The notes beneath the pieces were generated by a model. It was not told the DNA's origin. It ran no database searches and saw only the letters and a program-made list of their open reading frames with translations. The translations under genes were made by a program, and so were the position numbers. Positions 15,616 to 24,726 of a DNA stretch of 34,218 nucleotides are shown here, in pieces. The stretch comes from Streptomyces sp. SID486. GTDB taxonomy: Bacteria > Actinomycetota > Actinomycetes > Streptomycetales > Streptomycetaceae. The stretch spans positions 1 to 34,218 of the forward strand of contig NZ_WWJT01000188.1 of the NCBI RefSeq assembly GCF_009865385.1. The letters run 5' to 3'. Positions within the stretch are counted from its first letter, which is position 1; each line of letters begins with the position of its first letter.

Positions 15616-18267
15616 TCAGCGGTCGGCGAGAGCCCCTGGCACGGACCGCAGGACGTCGCGCAGCCGGTCGGCGGACAGGCCGCCGCCCTGGGCCAGTTCC
15701 GCCGTTCCGCCGCCCCTTCCGTTGAGTAGCTGCCTGACGAGGCGCGCCGCGTCCAGCCCGGATCCGGCCGCGGCCGGATTGACGGTGGCCACCAGGACCC
15801 CCTTGCCCCCGGACTCGGCGCCGACGGCCACGACACCGGGACGCCCGGCGGGCAGCAGTTCGCGGACCGCGGTGGCCAGCGCCCTGGCGGCGTCCGCGTC
15901 ACCGTCCGTCGCCGCGGTGACCAGCAGCACCCCGTCCGTGTCCCGGGCGCCGTCCACGAGGGAGGCGGCACGGGCGCGCGTGGCCGCCTGACGCAGCCGC
16001 TGGTTCTCCCGGTCGGCCGCCTTCAGCCGCTCCAGCAGCACGGTGATGCGGTCGGGGATCTCGGCACGCGGTGCCTGCACCTGCTCGGCGATGCGGGCGA
16101 CCAGATCACGCTCACGGGCCAGATGGCCGAAGCCCTCGAAGCCGACGGCGGCCTCCAGCCGGCGCATTCCGGCGCCGACCGACGACTCCGAGGTCAGCGC
16201 CACCACTCCGATCTGCGAGGCGTGTTCGACATGCGTGCCGCCGCACAGCTCCCGGGACCAGGCGCCGCCGATCTCGACGACGCGCACCCGCTCGCCGTAG
16301 GTCTCGTCGAAGAGGGCGAGGGCGCCCAGTTCCCTGGCCTCCGCGAGGGGCATCCAGCGCACGTCCACCGGGAGGTCGCGGCGCAGCGCCCGGTTGGCGG
16401 CGTCCTCGATCTCGGTACGTGCCGTCGCGGAGAGGGCGCCGCGCCAGGGAAAGTCGAGGCGGAGGTGGCCCGGGCGGTTGTAGGAGCCGGACTGCAGGGC
16501 GGTGGGGCCGAGGACCTGGCGCAGGGCGGCGTGCAGCACATGGGTGCCGGAGTGGGCCTGGCGGGCGCCGAGCCGCCACTGCGGGTCCACGCTCGCCGTC
16601 ACCTCGTCGCCCACGGCGAGCTCGCCGGCCGTCACCCGCACCTGGTGGACCACCAGCCCGGGCAGCGGGCGCTGCACGTCCAGCACGTCGGCCTCCACCG
16701 ACGCCCCGGACAGCCGGCCGGCGTCGCTTTCCTGGCCGCCGGACTCGGCGTAGAACGGGGTGCGGTCCAGGACCACGGTGACGATCTCCCCCTCACGTGC
16801 CACCGTGACCACTCCGGCGGCCGTCCGCAGTGCGAGGACGCGGGAGTGCGTGGTCAGGGAGTCCCAGGCCCGCCAGTCGGTCGGGCCGTGCTCGTCCAGA
16901 ACGGCGCGCAGCGCGCCGGTGTCGGCGCCGCCCGCCTTGCGGGCGCGGGCGTCGGCACGGGCGCGTTCGCGCTGCTCGCGCATCAGCGCCGCGAAGCCCT
17001 CGCGGTCGACCTCCACGCCCTGTTCGGCCGCCATCTCCAGGGTGAGGTCGACGGGGAAGCCGTAGGTGTCGTGCAGCAGGAACGCCTGTGCGCCGGGCAG
17101 CACGCGGCCGCCGTCCGACCGCACCCGGGCCACGGCCGAGTCCAGGACGGCCGTGCCCTGGCGCAGCGTCGCGCGGAACGCGTCCTCCTCGCCCGCCGCC
17201 CGGTCCACGATGCGCTCGTACCCCTCGGCGACCTCCGGGTGACCGGGCGCCATGCAGTCGCGGGCCACGGCCAGCAGCTCGGGCAGCGCCGGGTCCTGGT
17301 GGCCGAGCTGACGCATGGAGCGCACCGCCCGGCGCAGGATGCGGCGCAGGACGTGGCCCCGGCCCTCGTTGCCCGGGGAGGTGCCGTCGGCGAGCAGCAT
17401 CAGGGCGGTGCGCACGTGGTCGGCGACCACCCTCAGGCGCACGTCGGCCTCGGCGTCCGCGCCGTAGCGGACCCCGGCGAGGGCGGCGGCCCGGTCGAGG
17501 ACCGGGCGGGTCTCGTCGGTCTCGTAGAGGTTGTCGACCCCCTGGAGCAGGGTGGCCATGCGCTCCAGGCCCATGCCGGTGTCGATGTTGCGACGGGGGA
17601 GTTCACCGAGGACCGGGTAGCCGGACCTGCCGGGGCCCGCGCCGCGCTCGTACTGCATGAAGACGAGGTTCCAGAACTCCATGTAGCGGTCCTCGTCCAC
17701 CGCCGGGCCGCCCGCGCGGCCGAGGGCCGGCCCGCGGTCGTAGTACAGCTCCGAGCAGGGTCCGCAGGGACCGGGCACGCCCATGGACCAGAAGTTGTCC
17801 TCGTCGCCGCGTGCCACGATCCGCTCGTCGGGCAGGCCGGCGACGCGCCGCCACAGGGCGCGGGTCTCGTCGTCCGAGTGGTGCACGGTCACCCAGATCC
17901 GGTCCGGGTCGAGTCCGTAGCCGCCGTCGTCGGCCGCTGTGGTCGACAGCTCCCAGGCGAGGGTGACGGCCTCCTCCTTGAAGTAGTCGCCGAAGGAGAA
18001 GTTGCCGCTCATCTGGAAGAACGAGCCGTGCCGGGTGGTGCGGCCGACCTCCTCGATGTCCAGGGTGCGCACACACTTCTGCACGCTCGTCGCCCGCGGC
18101 CAGGGGGCCGGGGCCTCGCCGGTCAGGTAGGGCTTGAAGGGGACCATGCCCGCGTTGACGAACAGCAGTGTCGGGTCGGGCGTGGGCAGCGGGGCGCTGG
18201 GGACGACGGTGTGGCCGCGCTCGGCGAAGAAGTCGAGGAAGCGGCGGCGGATCTCGGCGGTGCGCAC
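15616..18267 (-). CDS. alaS: Alanyl-tRNA synthetase
   Basis: This 883-residue, full-length class II synthetase charges tRNA-Ala. The catalytic core has the family signatures GNFSFGDYFKEEA, DNFWSMGVPGPCGPCSE and DTGMGLERMATLLQG. The editing domain keeps its zinc-site residues: His572/His576 (HSGTH) and Cys675/His679 (CGGTH). The C-terminal C-Ala domain ends with GRGGGTAELAQGGG. All parts look functional. The GTG start at 18267 has CTGGAG about 8 nt upstream and lies 16 bp after the tsaD stop, so the two are probably co-transcribed. Housekeeping alaS in Streptomyces usually sits in another neighbourhood (near ruvX and mltG genes), so this may be a second copy; only the whole genome can tell. 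Confidence 0.95.
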   Translation of the reverse strand: MRTAEIRRRFLDFFAERGHTVVPSAPLPTPDPTLLFVNAGMVPFKPYLTGEAPAPWPRATSVQKCVRTLDIEEVGRTTRHGSFFQMSGNFSFGDYFKEEAVTLAWELSTTAADDGGYGLDPDRIWVTVHHSDDETRALWRRVAGLPDERIVARGDEDNFWSMGVPGPCGPCSELYYDRGPALGRAGGPAVDEDRYMEFWNLVFMQYERGAGPGRSGYPVLGELPRRNIDTGMGLERMATLLQGVDNLYETDETRPVLDRAAALAGVRYGADAEADVRLRVVADHVRTALMLLADGTSPGNEGRGHVLRRILRRAVRSMRQLGHQDPALPELLAVARDCMAPGHPEVAEGYERIVDRAAGEEDAFRATLRQGTAVLDSAVARVRSDGGRVLPGAQAFLLHDTYGFPVDLTLEMAAEQGVEVDREGFAALMREQRERARADARARKAGGADTGALRAVLDEHGPTDWRAWDSLTTHSRVLALRTAAGVVTVAREGEIVTVVLDRTPFYAESGGQESDAGRLSGASVEADVLDVQRPLPGLVVHQVRVTAGELAVGDEVTASVDPQWRLGARQAHSGTHVLHAALRQVLGPTALQSGSYNRPGHLRLDFPWRGALSATARTEIEDAANRALRRDLPVDVRWMPLAEARELGALALFDETYGERVRVVEIGGAWSRELCGGTHVEHASQIGVVALTSESSVGAGMRRLEAAVGFEGFGHLARERDLVARIAEQVQAPRAEIPDRITVLLERLKAADRENQRLRQAATRARAASLVDGARDTDGVLLVTAATDGDADAARALATAVRELLPAGRPGVVAVGAESGGKGVLVATVNPAAAGSGLDAARLVRQLLNGRGGGTAELAQGGGLSADRLRDVLRSVPGALADR

Positions 18268-18283
18268 GGTGGGCTCCAGGTGA

Positions 18284-19363
18284 CTACAGGGGCTGGACGG
18301 TGAGGGTTCGGGCGGCGTGGCGGGCCGCTCCCGCCGTGCCGGGGTGCAGGGCCGCGTACTCCAGCGGGGCCGACGGGTCCACCGACACGTCCAGGGGGGC
18401 CGGTTCGGCTCCGGCCCGCACCAGCAGGTCGCCGACGGCCGCGATCATCGCGCCGTTGTCCGTGCACAGCCGCAGCGGCGGCACGCGCAGTTCGACGCCG
18501 GCCGCCCGGCAGCGCTCCTCGGCGAGGGAGCGGACCCGGGAGTTCGCGGCGACCCCGCCGACGACGACCAGGGTGCCGACGCCGTGCTCGGCGCAGGCGG
18601 CCACCGCCTTGCGGGTCAGCACGTCGGCGACCGCCTCCTGCAGCGAGGCGGCCCCGTCGGCCACCGGAAGTTCGCGGCCCGCGTGCGACTCCGCCCAGCG
18701 GGCGGCGGCCGTCTTCAGCCCGGAGAAGGAGAAGTCGTAGGAGCCGGGCAGCGGGCGGGGGAAGGCGACCGCGCGCGGGTTCCCCTCGCGCGCGGTCCGG
18801 TCGATCGCCGGGCCGCCGGGGTACGGCAGCCCGAAGACCCGGGCGACCTTGTCGAAGCACTCCCCGGCCGCGTCGTCCAGGGTGTCGCCGAGGTGCAGGA
18901 TCGGGTCGCGGGCCAGGTCCCGGACGAGGAGCAGGGAGGTGTGGCCGCCGGAGACGATCAGCACCACGCACGGGTCGGGCAGCGGGCCGTGCGCGAGGGT
19001 GTCGGCCGCCACGTGCCCGGCGAGGTGGTGGACGCCGTACAGCGGGACGCCCAGCGCGTAGGCGATGCCCTTCGCCCCGGCGAGGCCCACCTGGAGGGCG
19101 CCCGACAGGCCCGGCCCCGTGGTGACGGCGACCGCGCCGATGTCGGACAGCGCCAGTCCCGCCTGGCCGAGTGCCTGCCGGACCACCGGGCGCAGGGCGT
19201 GCAGATGGGCGCGGGAGGCGATCTCCGGGACCACCCCGCCGTAGCGGGCGTGCTCGTCCATGCTCGACGCCACCGCGTGGCCGAGAAGCCGGCCGTCCCG
19301 GACGAGTCCCGCTCCGGTCTCGTCGCACGACGACTCGATCCCGAGCACGATCGGAGAAACCAT
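18284..19363 (-). CDS. tsaD: tRNA N6-adenosine threonylcarbamoyltransferase TsaD (Gcp/Kae1)
   Basis: This 359-residue ASKHA-fold enzyme transfers threonylcarbamoyl to A37 of ANN-decoding tRNAs, together with TsaB and TsaE. Seen are [12 protein letters not shown] at the start, [20 protein letters not shown], the metal-binding HHLAGH (His113/His117), [24 protein letters not shown], and a late CTDNGAMIA with the third metal ligand. The ATG at 19363 has GGAAGGG about 5 nt upstream. The housekeeping copy in actinobacteria normally lies with tsaE, tsaB and rimI; none is here. Instead it pairs with alaS and faces a Nur-like box. This suggests a second, metal-regulated copy, but that is inference. 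Confidence 0.95.
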   Translation of the reverse strand: MVSPIVLGIESSCDETGAGLVRDGRLLGHAVASSMDEHARYGGVVPEIASRAHLHALRPVVRQALGQAGLALSDIGAVAVTTGPGLSGALQVGLAGAKGIAYALGVPLYGVHHLAGHVAADTLAHGPLPDPCVVLIVSGGHTSLLLVRDLARDPILHLGDTLDDAAGECFDKVARVFGLPYPGGPAIDRTAREGNPRAVAFPRPLPGSYDFSFSGLKTAAARWAESHAGRELPVADGAASLQEAVADVLTRKAVAACAEHGVGTLVVVGGVAANSRVRSLAEERCRAAGVELRVPPLRLCTDNGAMIAAVGDLLVRAGAEPAPLDVSVDPSAPLEYAALHPGTAGAARHAARTLTVQPL

Positions 19364-19505
19364 GCCTACCCTTCCTGCAAGATTTAAGCTATTGCAACCA
19401 GTGTGCAATAAGGGGGGGTCCGGAGGTGAACCCGGGTCGGGTGTGCGGATGATCGCCCAGTAGAGTGCGGCACTGCCGGCCCCCTGAACCCCGAGGTAGC
19501 GCGCA
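19364..19505. promoter_or_regulatory. Divergent promoter region between tsaD-alaS and cobL
   Basis: This 142-bp gap serves both directions. On the minus strand a possible tsaD promoter is TTGCAC (19408-19403) with TAAATC 16 nt later. On the plus strand a -10-like TAGAGT lies at 19461-19466 without a good -35. The cobL ribosome site is GAGGTA, about 7 nt before GTG 19506. The AT-rich part near 19380-19410 contains the Nur-like box. Confidence 0.5.
19392..19408. promoter_or_regulatory. Nur-box-like operator (TTGCAA-N5-GTGCAA)
   Basis: The site TTGCAACCAGTGTGCAA matches the S. coelicolor nickel-uptake-regulator consensus tTGCaa-N5-ttGCAA at all but one position of the half-sites. Read on the minus strand it is TTGCAC-ACTGG-TTGCAA and overlaps the likely tsaD promoter, where a bound repressor would block transcription. 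Binding is not shown; other repressors using TGCAA half-sites remain possible. Confidence 0.5.
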
Positions 19506-20768
19506 GTGACCCCCGCCCGACCAGAACCGCCCATCCCCGTGTCCGTCGTCGGGATCGGGGCCGACGGATGGGAGGGCCTGCCCGAGCCCTCCCGGACGGA
19601 GCTGCGCGAGGCCGACGTCCTCATCGGCGGCCCACGCCAGCTGGACCTGCTGCCGCCCGCGTGCGCCGGCGAGCGGATCGCCTGGCCGTCACCCCTGCGC
19701 CCCGCCGTCCCGCGGCTGCTCGCCGCCCACGCCGGCCGCCGCATCGCCGTCCTCGCCAGCGGCGACCCGATGTTCTACGGCATCGGCCGCGCCCTCGCCG
19801 AAGAGGCCGGCGCCCTGCGGGTGCTGCCGCACCCCTCCTCGGTGTCCTACGCCGCCGCGCGCCTCGGCTGGCCGCTGGAGGACGTCGAGGTCGTGACGCT
19901 CGTCGGCCGCCCGGCCGCCCGTCTGGCCGCCGCCCTGCACGAGGGCCGGCGCCTCCTCGTGCTGAGCGCCGGCGCCGCCACCCCCGGCGAGGTCGCCGCG
20001 CTCCTGCGCGACCGCGGCTTCGGTCCGAGCCGGATGCGGGTCCTGGAGCAGCTCGGCGGCGACCGGGAACGCACGGGGGCCGAAACTACCGCCGACGCGT
20101 GGGTCCAGGCACCGCCGCCCGGCGATCCGCTCAACATCGTGGCCGTCGAATGCCGCCGCGCACCGCAGGCCCGGCGGCTCGGCGCCGTGCCCGGCCTGCC
20201 CGACGACGCCTACGAGCACGACGGCCAGCTGACCAAGAGGCACATCCGCGCCGCCACGCTCGGCGTGCTCGCCCCCGCACCCGGCGAACTGCTGTGGGAC
20301 GTCGGCGGCGGGTCGGGGTCCATCGCCATCGAGTGGATGCGCACCCACCCCTCCTGCCGTGCCGTCACCGTCGAACGCGACCCGGTGCGCGCCGCACGCA
20401 TCACCCGCAACGCCGAACGCCTCGGCGTGCCCGGCCTCGGGGTCGTCACCGGAGCCGCCCCCGACGCCCTGGCCCAACTCCCCGTCCCCGACGCCGTGTT
20501 CGTGGGCGGCGGGCTCACGGCGCCCGGACTCCTCGACGCCTGCTGGGCGGCGCTGCCCCCCGGCGGACGGCTGGTCGCGAACACCGTGACGCTGGAGTCC
20601 GAGGCGCTGCTCGCCGCCGCCTGCCGCCGCCACGGCGGCGAGCTGGTACGGCTCGCGGTGGCCCACGCCGTGCCCGTGGGCGGCTTCACCGGCTGGCGCC
20701 AGGCCATGCCCGTCACACAGTGGTCCGTGACCAAGACCGCAGACCTCCCCTCTGGAGCGGACAGATGA
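19506..20768 (+). CDS. cobL: Precorrin-6Y C5,15-methyltransferase (decarboxylating), CbiE-CbiT fusion
   Basis: This 420-residue bifunctional SAM-dependent enzyme of aerobic cobalamin synthesis methylates C5 and C15 and removes the acetate carboxyl at C12. Residues about 10-215 are a CbiE tetrapyrrole-methylase domain ([26 protein letters not shown]). Residues about 220-410 are a CbiT Rossmann methylase domain ([14 protein letters not shown], then the SAM loop [15 protein letters not shown]). Start is GTG with GAGGTA upstream. The stop overlaps the cobM ATG (ATGA). It faces tsaD across the Nur-like box. Confidence 0.95.
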   Translation: MTPARPEPPIPVSVVGIGADGWEGLPEPSRTELREADVLIGGPRQLDLLPPACAGERIAWPSPLRPAVPRLLAAHAGRRIAVLASGDPMFYGIGRALAEEAGALRVLPHPSSVSYAAARLGWPLEDVEVVTLVGRPAARLAAALHEGRRLLVLSAGAATPGEVAALLRDRGFGPSRMRVLEQLGGDRERTGAETTADAWVQAPPPGDPLNIVAVECRRAPQARRLGAVPGLPDDAYEHDGQLTKRHIRAATLGVLAPAPGELLWDVGGGSGSIAIEWMRTHPSCRAVTVERDPVRAARITRNAERLGVPGLGVVTGAAPDALAQLPVPDAVFVGGGLTAPGLLDACWAALPPGGRLVANTVTLESEALLAAACRRHGGELVRLAVAHAVPVGGFTGWRQAMPVTQWSVTKTADLPSGADR

Positions 20769-21514
20769 CCGTGTACTTCATCGGCGCCGGCCCCGGTGCC
20801 GCCGACCTGATCACCGTGCGCGGCGCCCGGACGCTCGGCGCCTGCCAGGTCTGCCTGTACGCGGGCAGTCTCGTCCCGCGCGAACTGCTGGCCGAGTGCC
20901 CGCCGGACGCAAGGCTGGTGGACACCGCCCAGCTGAACCTGGACGAGATCACCGCCGAGCTGGTCCGCGCCCACGAGGAGGGCCACGACGTCGCCCGGCT
21001 GCACTCGGGAGACCCCTCCGTGTTCAGCGCGGTCGCCGAACAGATGCGCAGGCTGGACGCGGCGGGCGTGCCGTACGAGGTGGTTCCCGGCGTGCCCGCC
21101 TTCGCCGCCGCCGCCGCTGCCCTGAAGCGTGAGCTGACCGTGCCGACCGTCGGTCAGACCGTCATCCTCACCCGCGTCGCCCACCGCGCCACCGCCATGC
21201 CCGAGGGCGAGGACCTGGCGACCCTCGGCCGCAGCGGCGCGCTGATCGTGCTGCACCTGGCCGCGCGGTACGTGGACCGCGTGGTCGGCGAACTCCGCCC
21301 GCACTACGGCGCCGACTGCCCCGCCGCCGTCGTCGCCTACGCGTCGCGCCCGGAGGAGCTGATCATCCGCGGCACCCTGGACGAGATCGCCGGGAAGGTG
21401 AAGGACGCCGGGGTGCTGCGCACCGCCGTGATCATGGTGGGACGGACGCTGGGCGCGGAGCAGTTCCGCGACAGCCACCTGTACTCGGCCGACCGGGAGC
21501 GGCATTCCTGCTGA
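20765..21514 (+). CDS. cobM: Precorrin-4 C11-methyltransferase
   Basis: This 249-residue tetrapyrrole methylase transfers a methyl group from SAM to C11 of precorrin-4. It shows FIGAGPGAADLITVRGARTL at the N-terminus, LHSGDPSVFSAVAEQ, and the late PEELIIRGTLDEIAGKV typical of CobM/CbiF. It is translationally coupled to cobL through ATGA. A 142-bp gap separates it from cobK, which has its own ribosome site but probably belongs to the same transcript. Confidence 0.95.
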   Translation: MTVYFIGAGPGAADLITVRGARTLGACQVCLYAGSLVPRELLAECPPDARLVDTAQLNLDEITAELVRAHEEGHDVARLHSGDPSVFSAVAEQMRRLDAAGVPYEVVPGVPAFAAAAAALKRELTVPTVGQTVILTRVAHRATAMPEGEDLATLGRSGALIVLHLAARYVDRVVGELRPHYGADCPAAVVAYASRPEELIIRGTLDEIAGKVKDAGVLRTAVIMVGRTLGAEQFRDSHLYSADRERHSC

Positions 21515-21656
21515 TCACCCGCCGGGGGCCGCCGGGCCTCCGGCGGCCGGGCCGGTCCCACCGGCGGACCCGTGCACCGCGCCGAACCGGCCGAGCGCCT
21601 CCGCCCGCCGTGCCCGACCGCTCGCGCCCTCTTCTTCCGAAGGGATCCCACTTCCC

Positions 21657-22454
21657 GTGCACCTACTGATCCTCGGCGGCACCACGGAGGCCCGCCGACT
21701 CGCCGAACTGCTGCACGGCACCCCCGGCCTGGAGGTGACCAGTTCCCTCGCCGGACGTGTCGCCAGCCCCCGGCTGCCGCCGGGCGGCACGCGCGTCGGC
21801 GGCTTCGGCGGGGCGGAGGGACTCACGGCGTGGCTGCGTGAGCACGGGGCCGACGCGGTGGTGGACGCCACCCACCCCTTCGCCGGGACGATCAGTTTCC
21901 ACGCGGCCCGGGCCGCCGCGACCGCCCGGGTCCCCCTGCTCGCCCTGCGCCGCCCCGGCTGGACCCCCGTCGAGGGCGACCGCTGGCACGAGGCCGGCTC
22001 GCTGGAGGAGGCGGCCCGCCTGCTGCCCGCACTGGGCCGCCGGGTGTTCCTCACCACCGGACGCACGGGCCTGGCCGCCTTCGCGGACCTGGAACAGCTG
22101 TGGTTCCTCGTGCGGTCCGTGGACGCCCCCGAGCCCCCGCACCCGGCCGCCATGGAGGTACTGCTCGACCGAGGTCCCTTCACCCTGGACGGCGAACGCG
22201 GGCTGCTGCGCCGCCACCGCATCGACGTCGTGGTCACGAAGGACAGCGGCGGAGCGGCCACGGCACCGAAACTGGCGGCCGCCCGGGAGGCCGGCGTACC
22301 CGTCGTCGTGGTCCGCAGACCCCCGGTGCCCACGGGCGTGCCCGTGGTGCCCGGCCCCGAGGACGCGGCCGGCTGGGTCCTGGAGCGTCTGGAGCGCCAG
22401 GAGGGTCTGGAGCGCCTGGAGCGCCTGGAGCGCAACCCTCTCGCGGCCGATTGA
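21657..22454 (+). CDS. cobK: Precorrin-6A reductase
   Basis: This 265-residue NAD(P)H-dependent enzyme reduces precorrin-6A to dihydro-precorrin-6 (precorrin-6B), between the cobM/cobF and cobL steps. The N-terminus LLILGGTTEARRLAELL is the family nucleotide-binding signature. DAVVDATHPFAGTISFHAAR and VFLTTGRTGLAAF also fit, as does VVTKDSGGAATAPKLAAA. It starts with GTG; AAGGGA lies rather far upstream (about 12 nt). The last 25 residues carry repeated Leu-Glu-Arg units encoded by tandem CTGGAGCGC-like 9-mers, an extension beyond the usual fold. Confidence 0.93.
   Translation: MHLLILGGTTEARRLAELLHGTPGLEVTSSLAGRVASPRLPPGGTRVGGFGGAEGLTAWLREHGADAVVDATHPFAGTISFHAARAAATARVPLLALRRPGWTPVEGDRWHEAGSLEEAARLLPALGRRVFLTTGRTGLAAFADLEQLWFLVRSVDAPEPPHPAAMEVLLDRGPFTLDGERGLLRRHRIDVVVTKDSGGAATAPKLAAAREAGVPVVVVRRPPVPTGVPVVPGPEDAAGWVLERLERQEGLERLERLERNPLAAD
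22381..22434 (+). repeat. Tandem 9-bp repeats (CTGGAGCGN) at the cobK 3' end
   Basis: Five or more copies of CTGGAGCGC/T encode LER units near the C-terminus of CobK, interrupted by a QEG segment. The in-frame period suggests slippage-driven growth of the tail. Confidence 0.8.
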
Positions 22455-22466
22455 CGGAAAACCTGG

Positions 22467-22488
22467 CAGGGCCTTGGCCACGGCCCTG
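22467..22488. terminator. Hairpin after cobK
   Basis: CAGGGCC and GGCCCTG flank an 8-nt loop 12 bp beyond the cobK stop. A second, longer inverted repeat (CCGGCCGC at 22530-22537, GCGGCCGG at 22561-22568) lies just beyond the cobIJ stop. Together they probably end both convergent transcripts. Confidence 0.5.
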
Positions 22489-22492
22489 TTCC

Positions 22493-22560
22493 GGTCCCGC
22501 CGCGGTGCTGTTCAGGTCCTGCCGCGGTGCCGGCCGCACGGTACGGCACGGCACGGCACC
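22493..22560. repeat. Direct repeats in the cobK-cobIJ convergent gap
   Basis: A 16-bp direct repeat with one mismatch (GGTCCCGCCGCGGTGC) occurs at 22493-22508 and 22515-22530. It is followed by 5-bp units (CACGG, TACGG) at 22536-22560. No gene lies here. Confidence 0.7.
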
Positions 22561-22570
22561 GCGGCCGGTC

Positions 22571-24058
22571 TCACCCCTCCGGATACCGGCGCGGCGTCCA
22601 GACGATCTCCTCGCCGTCCCCCCGCCGTACCACCCGCGTCTGCGAGGAGCCGACCAGCAGGATCGTGCGCATGTCGACCTCGGCCGGATCCAGCTCGCCC
22701 AGCGCCACGATCCGCACGCTCTCCGCCGCACCGCCCACGTCCCGGGCGACCACCACCGGAGTCTGCGGCGCCCGGTACTCCAGCAGCAGTTCCATGGCCT
22801 TGCCCACCTGCCAGGTGCGGCTGCGCGAACCGGGGTTGTACAGGGCGAGCACCAGATCCGCCGAGGCCGCCGCGCGCAGCCGTTCGGCGATCACCTCCCA
22901 CGGCTTGAGCCGGTCGGACAGGGAGAGGGTGGCGTAGTCGTGGCCGAGGGGAGCGCCGGCCCGCGCGGCGGCCGCGTTGGCGGCGGTCACCCCCGGCAGC
23001 ACCCGCACCGGCACGTCCGCGTACTCCGGCTGGGAGGCGGCCTCCAGGACGGCGGTGGCCATGGCGAAGACACCGGGGTCACCGCCCGACACGACCGCCA
23101 CCCGCCGCCCCCGCAGGGCCAGTTGCAGCGCGAACTCGGCGCGCTCGGCCTCGACCCGGTTGTCCGAGCCGTGCCGGACCTGCCCCGGCCGCTCCGGCAC
23201 CCGGTCGAGGTAGGTGGTGTAGCCGACCAGGTCGTCGGCGGCGGCCAGCGCGCCCCGGGTCTCGGGCGTCAGCCACAGCGGACCGGCCGGGCCCGTACCG
23301 ACCACGACCACGTCGCCGCGCTCGCGCACGGCCGGTTCGGCGTCCACCTGACTGGGCAGGACGGCCACCGCGAAGTAGGGCACGGAGTCCGGGTCCACGT
23401 CGGCCAGTTCGGCGACCCGCTCCCCGCCCATGGTGGCCCGCTCCACGTACCGCGCCTCGGCCAGGCGCCCCGCACCCTCCAGCGCGCGGCGCACCTTGGG
23501 GAACGTACGGCCCAGCTTCATCACCACCGCCGCGTCCGTCGCGGCGAGCCGCGCGGTCAGCTCCTCCTCCGGCAGGGTCCCCGGCAGGATGGTCAGCACC
23601 TCCTCGCCCTCGGCGAGCGGTGCGCCCAGGCGGGCCGCGGCGGCCGACACGGAGGTGACACCCGGGACGACCTCGGTGTCGTAGCGGCCGGCGAGCCGCT
23701 TGTGCATGTGCATGTAGGAGCCGTAGAAGAGCGGATCGCCCTCGGCGAGCACGGCGACGGTCCGGCCGGCGTCCAGGTGGGCCGCCAGCCGGGCCGCCGC
23801 CTCGGCGTAGAACTCCTCCATGGCGCCCCGGTAGCCACCGGGGTGGTCGGTGGTCTCCGTCGTGACGGGGTAGACCAGGGGTTCCTCGATGTGGTCGGCA
23901 CGCAGGTGCTTCGCCGCGATCGACCGGGCGATCGACCGGCCGTGCCGGGCACTGTGGTAGGCGATCACGTCCGCCCCGGCGATGACCTCGACCGCCCGCA
24001 CGGTCATCAAAGAGGGGTCGCCCGGCCCGAGGCCCACCCCGTACAGCTTGCCGCTCAC
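22571..24058 (-). CDS. cobIJ: Fused precorrin-2 C20-methyltransferase / precorrin-3B C17-methyltransferase
   Basis: This is a 495-residue fusion of two tetrapyrrole methylases. Residues about 1-240 ([39 protein letters not shown]) match CobI, which methylates C20. Residues about 245-495 ([51 protein letters not shown]) match CobJ, which methylates C17 with ring contraction. The GTG start shares GTGA with the cobH stop. Fused CobI-CobJ is common in actinobacteria. It ends convergently with cobK, 116 bp away. Confidence 0.95.
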   Translation of the reverse strand: MSGKLYGVGLGPGDPSLMTVRAVEVIAGADVIAYHSARHGRSIARSIAAKHLRADHIEEPLVYPVTTETTDHPGGYRGAMEEFYAEAAARLAAHLDAGRTVAVLAEGDPLFYGSYMHMHKRLAGRYDTEVVPGVTSVSAAAARLGAPLAEGEEVLTILPGTLPEEELTARLAATDAAVVMKLGRTFPKVRRALEGAGRLAEARYVERATMGGERVAELADVDPDSVPYFAVAVLPSQVDAEPAVRERGDVVVVGTGPAGPLWLTPETRGALAAADDLVGYTTYLDRVPERPGQVRHGSDNRVEAERAEFALQLALRGRRVAVVSGGDPGVFAMATAVLEAASQPEYADVPVRVLPGVTAANAAAARAGAPLGHDYATLSLSDRLKPWEVIAERLRAAASADLVLALYNPGSRSRTWQVGKAMELLLEYRAPQTPVVVARDVGGAAESVRIVALGELDPAEVDMRTILLVGSSQTRVVRRGDGEEIVWTPRRYPEG

Positions 24059-24726
24059 TCTTCCTCGCTCGCGATCGCGTTGAGCGCGGCGGCCGCGATG
24101 GCACTGCCACCGCGCCGGCCCCGCACCACCAGATGGTCCAGCCCCGACGGATGCGCGGCCAGGGCGTCCTTGGACTCGGCCGCGCCGATGAAGCCGACCG
24201 GCACACCGATGACGGCGGCGGGCCGCGGAGCGCCCTCCTCGATCATCTCCAGCAGCCGGAACAGGGCCGTGGGCGCGTTGCCGACGGCGACCACCGCGCC
24301 CTCCAGCCGGTCGCGCCACAGCTCCAGCGCGGCGGCGCTGCGCGTGGTGCCCAGCTCCGCGGCCAGTCGCGGCACGGCCGGGTCGGACAGCGTGCAGAGC
24401 ACCTCGTTGCCGGCGGGCAGCCGCTTGCGGGTCACACCGCTGGCCACCATCTGCACGTCACACAGGATCGGTGCCCCGGCGCGCAGGGCCGCACGGGCCC
24501 GGGCGACGACCGCCGGCGTGTACGACAGGTCCCGGACGAGGTCGACCATGCCGCAGGCGTGGATCATGCGCACCGCGACCTGGCTGACATCGGCGGGCAG
24601 ACCGTCGAGGTCCGCTTCCGCGCGGATCGTGGCGAAGGACTGGCGGTATATCTCCGCTCCGTCCTTCTCGTAGACGTGGGGGGTCATGATGTTCTTCTCG
24701 TCGCTCTCGGTCGTCCTGCGGCTCAT
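24055..24726 (-). CDS. cobH: Precorrin-8X methylmutase
   Basis: This 223-residue enzyme moves the C11 methyl to C12 to give hydrogenobyrinate. [33 protein letters not shown] with the catalytic histidine, [15 protein letters not shown] and [13 protein letters not shown] are family signatures. The ATG at 24726 overlaps the cobG stop (ATGA); a second ATG at 24687, preceded by GAGAAG, would give 210 residues, closer to the usual length. Both starts are plausible. Confidence 0.94.
   Translation of the reverse strand: MSRRTTESDEKNIMTPHVYEKDGAEIYRQSFATIRAEADLDGLPADVSQVAVRMIHACGMVDLVRDLSYTPAVVARARAALRAGAPILCDVQMVASGVTRKRLPAGNEVLCTLSDPAVPRLAAELGTTRSAAALELWRDRLEGAVVAVGNAPTALFRLLEMIEEGAPRPAAVIGVPVGFIGAAESKDALAAHPSGLDHLVVRGRRGGSAIAAAALNAIASEEE

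Noticed and set aside
15616..18267. AlaRS as a zinc-free paralog under metal control
   Set aside because: The editing-site residues His572, His576, Cys675 and His679 are all kept, so zinc binding is expected.
22536..22560. Possible CRISPR or satellite array of short repeats
   Set aside because: The units are only 5 bp with no spacers and no cas genes are near.
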